DNA of 6,216 bases, from contig RPPU01000288.1 of assembly GCA_003819975.1 (NCBI GenBank), positions 1 through 6,216 of the forward strand. The letters are read 5' to 3'. Below are positions 5,151 through 6,216 of the stretch, piece by piece (within the stretch, counting starts at the first letter, position 1; the number at the start of each line of letters is the position of its first letter). The notes under the pieces are model-generated. The model was given only the letters and a program-made list of their open reading frames with translations. It did no database searches and was not told the DNA's origin. Position numbers and translations under genes: made by a program. Origin of the DNA: Desulfobacteraceae bacterium (lineage in GTDB: Bacteria; Desulfobacterota; DSM-4660; Desulfatiglandales; HGW-15).

Positions 5151-5301
5151 GACGTTGTTGGTCACATTGACTTGTTAAATGTAGCAGATAGAAACATGCT
5201 ATGTTGTAAATAAATAAAAAAGAAGACAGTAATTGCGTCTCCTCACTCTCTTTGATGTTTATTGGAAAGGATTTTATTCAGTCAACATAGCCAACAACGT
5301 C
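5151..5301. repeat. R3: 151-bp compact member of the R element family
   Basis: GACGTTGTTGG (5151-5161) and CCAACAACGTC (5291-5301) are perfect inverted repeats. Over 22 bases the ends match at 18, and all four differences are transitions. The next bases outward (GTCGA at 5142-5146 against TCGAC at 5306-5310) may extend the inverted repeat to about 30. It shares TTGACTTGT (5167-5175) and GATGTTTATTGGAAAGGATT (5254-5273) with R1 and R2 but lacks their 130-bp right arm. Its hairpin is AGAC (5224-5227)/GTCT (5237-5240). It lies between the membrane gene and the kelch gene, in the same orientation as R1 and R2. Confidence 0.7.
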
Positions 5302-5348
5302 CCATTCGACGACGCATTCGACCTTTTCTGTTTACCTGATTCTGTCGC

Positions 5349-5377
5349 TTGACGAACAAGACGGGTTGTTTTATGCT
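5349..5377 (+). promoter_or_regulatory. Candidate sigma-70 promoter of the kelch gene
   Basis: TTGACG (5349-5354), 17-base spacer, TATGCT (5372-5377); 5 of 6 and 4 of 6 to consensus with ideal spacing. Transcription would start near 5384 and leave a leader of about 45 bases before the ATG at 5431. It lies outside R3. Confidence 0.45.
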
Positions 5378-5430
5378 CTGCAAGGTCAAAAGCGAATTTT
5401 TGGCGCGGGACGTTCCCATTGGAGATACGT

Positions 5431-6141
5431 ATGAAAAAAATCCTCGCAACGGCTTTTTATTTTACTCTCATCTTTTTCACAACATTAATCACCGACTATG
5501 CGTCGGCGCAAGACGCGGGAGCCGGCAGCAGTAAAAGCAATGGCAGCCTTTTCCCAAAATGGACTTGGATCTCCGGGGATAATGTTCGGGATCAAGCCGG
5601 TGTTTACGGCACCCAAGGCGTGCCTTCGGCGACCAACAAACCGGGAGGACGACGGGACAGTGTCGCCTGGATCGATGCTGCGGGCGATCTCTGGCTCTTC
5701 GGCGGGTGGGGCCGGGACGCGCAGGGGAACTTGGGTTTTTTGAACGATCTCTGGCGCTACCGACCAGCCGACAAAACCTGGACCTGGGTTTCCGGGGAAC
5801 ATACTGTCTATCAACGTGGTGTCTACGACACCAAAGGTGTGCCTTCCGCAACCGGCAAGCCGGGCGGAAGACAGTGCAGTGTCGCCTGGATCGATGCTGC
5901 GGGCGATCTTTGGCTCTTCGGCGGGAGCGGCTTATCCACGGCCGGCCAAGGCCGGTTGAACGATCTCTGGCGCTTTCGGCCGACCGACAAAACCTGGATT
6001 TGGGTTTCCGGAGATGATATCCGAAGCCCGACCGGTGTCTATGGCACCCAAGGCGTGCCTTCCTTGACCAACAAACCGGGAGGAAGATCCGACAGTGTCG
6101 AGTGGGACATCCTATATAACTCCTGTCAAGCAAAAAAATAA
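5431..6141 (+). CDS. Exported kelch/galactose-oxidase-type repeat protein, broken in its third repeat
   Basis: ATG at 5431 is preferred to the in-frame TTG at 5419 because GGAG (5421-5424) is 6 bases upstream and because it begins a standard signal peptide: MKK, hydrophobic core (4-20), and ASA cleavage before Q27. Repeats of about 72 residues follow: 44-115, 116-187 and a partial 188-223. Each has WxWxSG, GVYxTxGVPS, KPGGR, SVAWIDAAGDLWLFGG and LNDLWRxRP, the signature of kelch-like beta-propeller blades. Propellers normally need about 4-8 blades and here only two full ones exist. After S222-V223 the expected AWIDAAGDLWLFGG is replaced by an unrelated 13-residue tail (EWDILYNSC and on), matching a DNA break at 6100/6101. 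So this is the 5' part of a longer secreted gene. A folded product is doubtful. Role would be extracellular or periplasmic binding; ligand unknown. Confidence 0.8.
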   Translation: MKKILATAFYFTLIFFTTLITDYASAQDAGAGSSKSNGSLFPKWTWISGDNVRDQAGVYGTQGVPSATNKPGGRRDSVAWIDAAGDLWLFGGWGRDAQGNLGFLNDLWRYRPADKTWTWVSGEHTVYQRGVYDTKGVPSATGKPGGRQCSVAWIDAAGDLWLFGGSGLSTAGQGRLNDLWRFRPTDKTWIWVSGDDIRSPTGVYGTQGVPSLTNKPGGRSDSVEWDILYNSCQAKK

Positions 6142-6216
6142 ACATTGTAAAAACAAAGAGTTACTAAAACGGTTAAACATTGAAAAAACTTCTCCTTTGG
6201 TTCAAGAAAGAACCCC
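6101..6216. mobile_element. Probable left end of an insertion element (IS256-like?) interrupting the kelch gene
   Basis: At 6101 the kelch repeat sequence stops abruptly inside a well conserved codon block and AT-rich DNA begins: GTGGGACATCC, then TATATAACTCCTGTCAAG (6113-6130). TCC-TATA-AA-TGT-AA resembles the terminal inverted repeat of IS256-family elements as I remember it (GTCCGTATAATTGTGTAAAAG type). This is recall, not a search. A TTG at 6180 opens a frame LKKLLLWFKKEP running off the window, possibly the start of a transposase. The other end, the target duplication and the transposase lie outside. Confidence 0.4.

Noticed and set aside
5147..5153. GTTAGAC, a perfect GTTRRRY integron R box at the R3 border
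   Set aside because: No RYYYAAC partner within 60-150 bases upstream, where the sequence is coding, and the R3 inverted repeat has the opposite polarity.
2506..5301. CRISPR array
   Set aside because: The R copies are far too long, too divergent and separated by more than 800 bases with genes between them.
5489..6145. Long minus-strand frame opposite the kelch gene
   Set aside because: An Arg/Ser/His-rich mirror of repetitive GC-rich coding DNA, without a ribosome binding site.

Overview
The window looks like an accessory region of a Gram-negative bacterial chromosome, probably gammaproteobacterial. That taxon is inferred from Sec signal peptides, Shine-Dalgarno starts and GGGGTCGGACC repeat debris; no marker gene fixes it. 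All credible genes lie on the + strand, are small, and are mostly of unknown function. Base composition jumps from gene to gene. The two-membrane-segment gene, the acetyltransferase and the kelch gene are GC-rich. The DUF5677-like gene and the four-helix membrane gene are strongly AT-rich. This points to a patchwork of separately acquired pieces.

Layout. 1-700: the 3' end of an unknown gene (stop at 209) sits on an imperfect palindrome (201-279) laid out rather like an integron attC site, followed by a 110-residue CxxC protein (300-632). 702-1502: an AT-rich 266-residue gene of DUF5677-like type. 1503-2500: a GC-rich gene for a protein with two membrane segments (1647-2360), bracketed by two direct copies of a 34-bp repeat (1515-1548, 2461-2494) and followed by intergenic repeat debris. 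2500-5310: three same-direction copies of an apparently related element with terminal inverted repeats (R1 2506-2786, R2 3681-3971, R3 5151-5301) alternate with cargo. The cargo is a secreted 14-cysteine protein (3108-3584), a truncated GNAT acetyltransferase (4258-4560) with coding debris behind it, and a four-helix membrane protein (4765-5142). 5349-6141: a promoter and an exported kelch-type protein whose third repeat breaks off at 6100, most simply because a mobile element (perhaps IS256-like) inserted there.

There is no visible pathway. The genes do not form one operon; most have their own ribosome binding site and are separated by repeats. The most interesting signal is the R1/R2/R3 family. 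It has about 22-bp terminal inverted repeats with a shared TTGACTTGT block that can act as a promoter -35, and an internal hairpin whose sequence differs in every copy while pairing is kept. R1 and R2 share an extra right-hand arm that R3 lacks. The family behaves like a MITE or a mobile structured-RNA element inserted between single genes. No transposase or recombinase for it is in the window.
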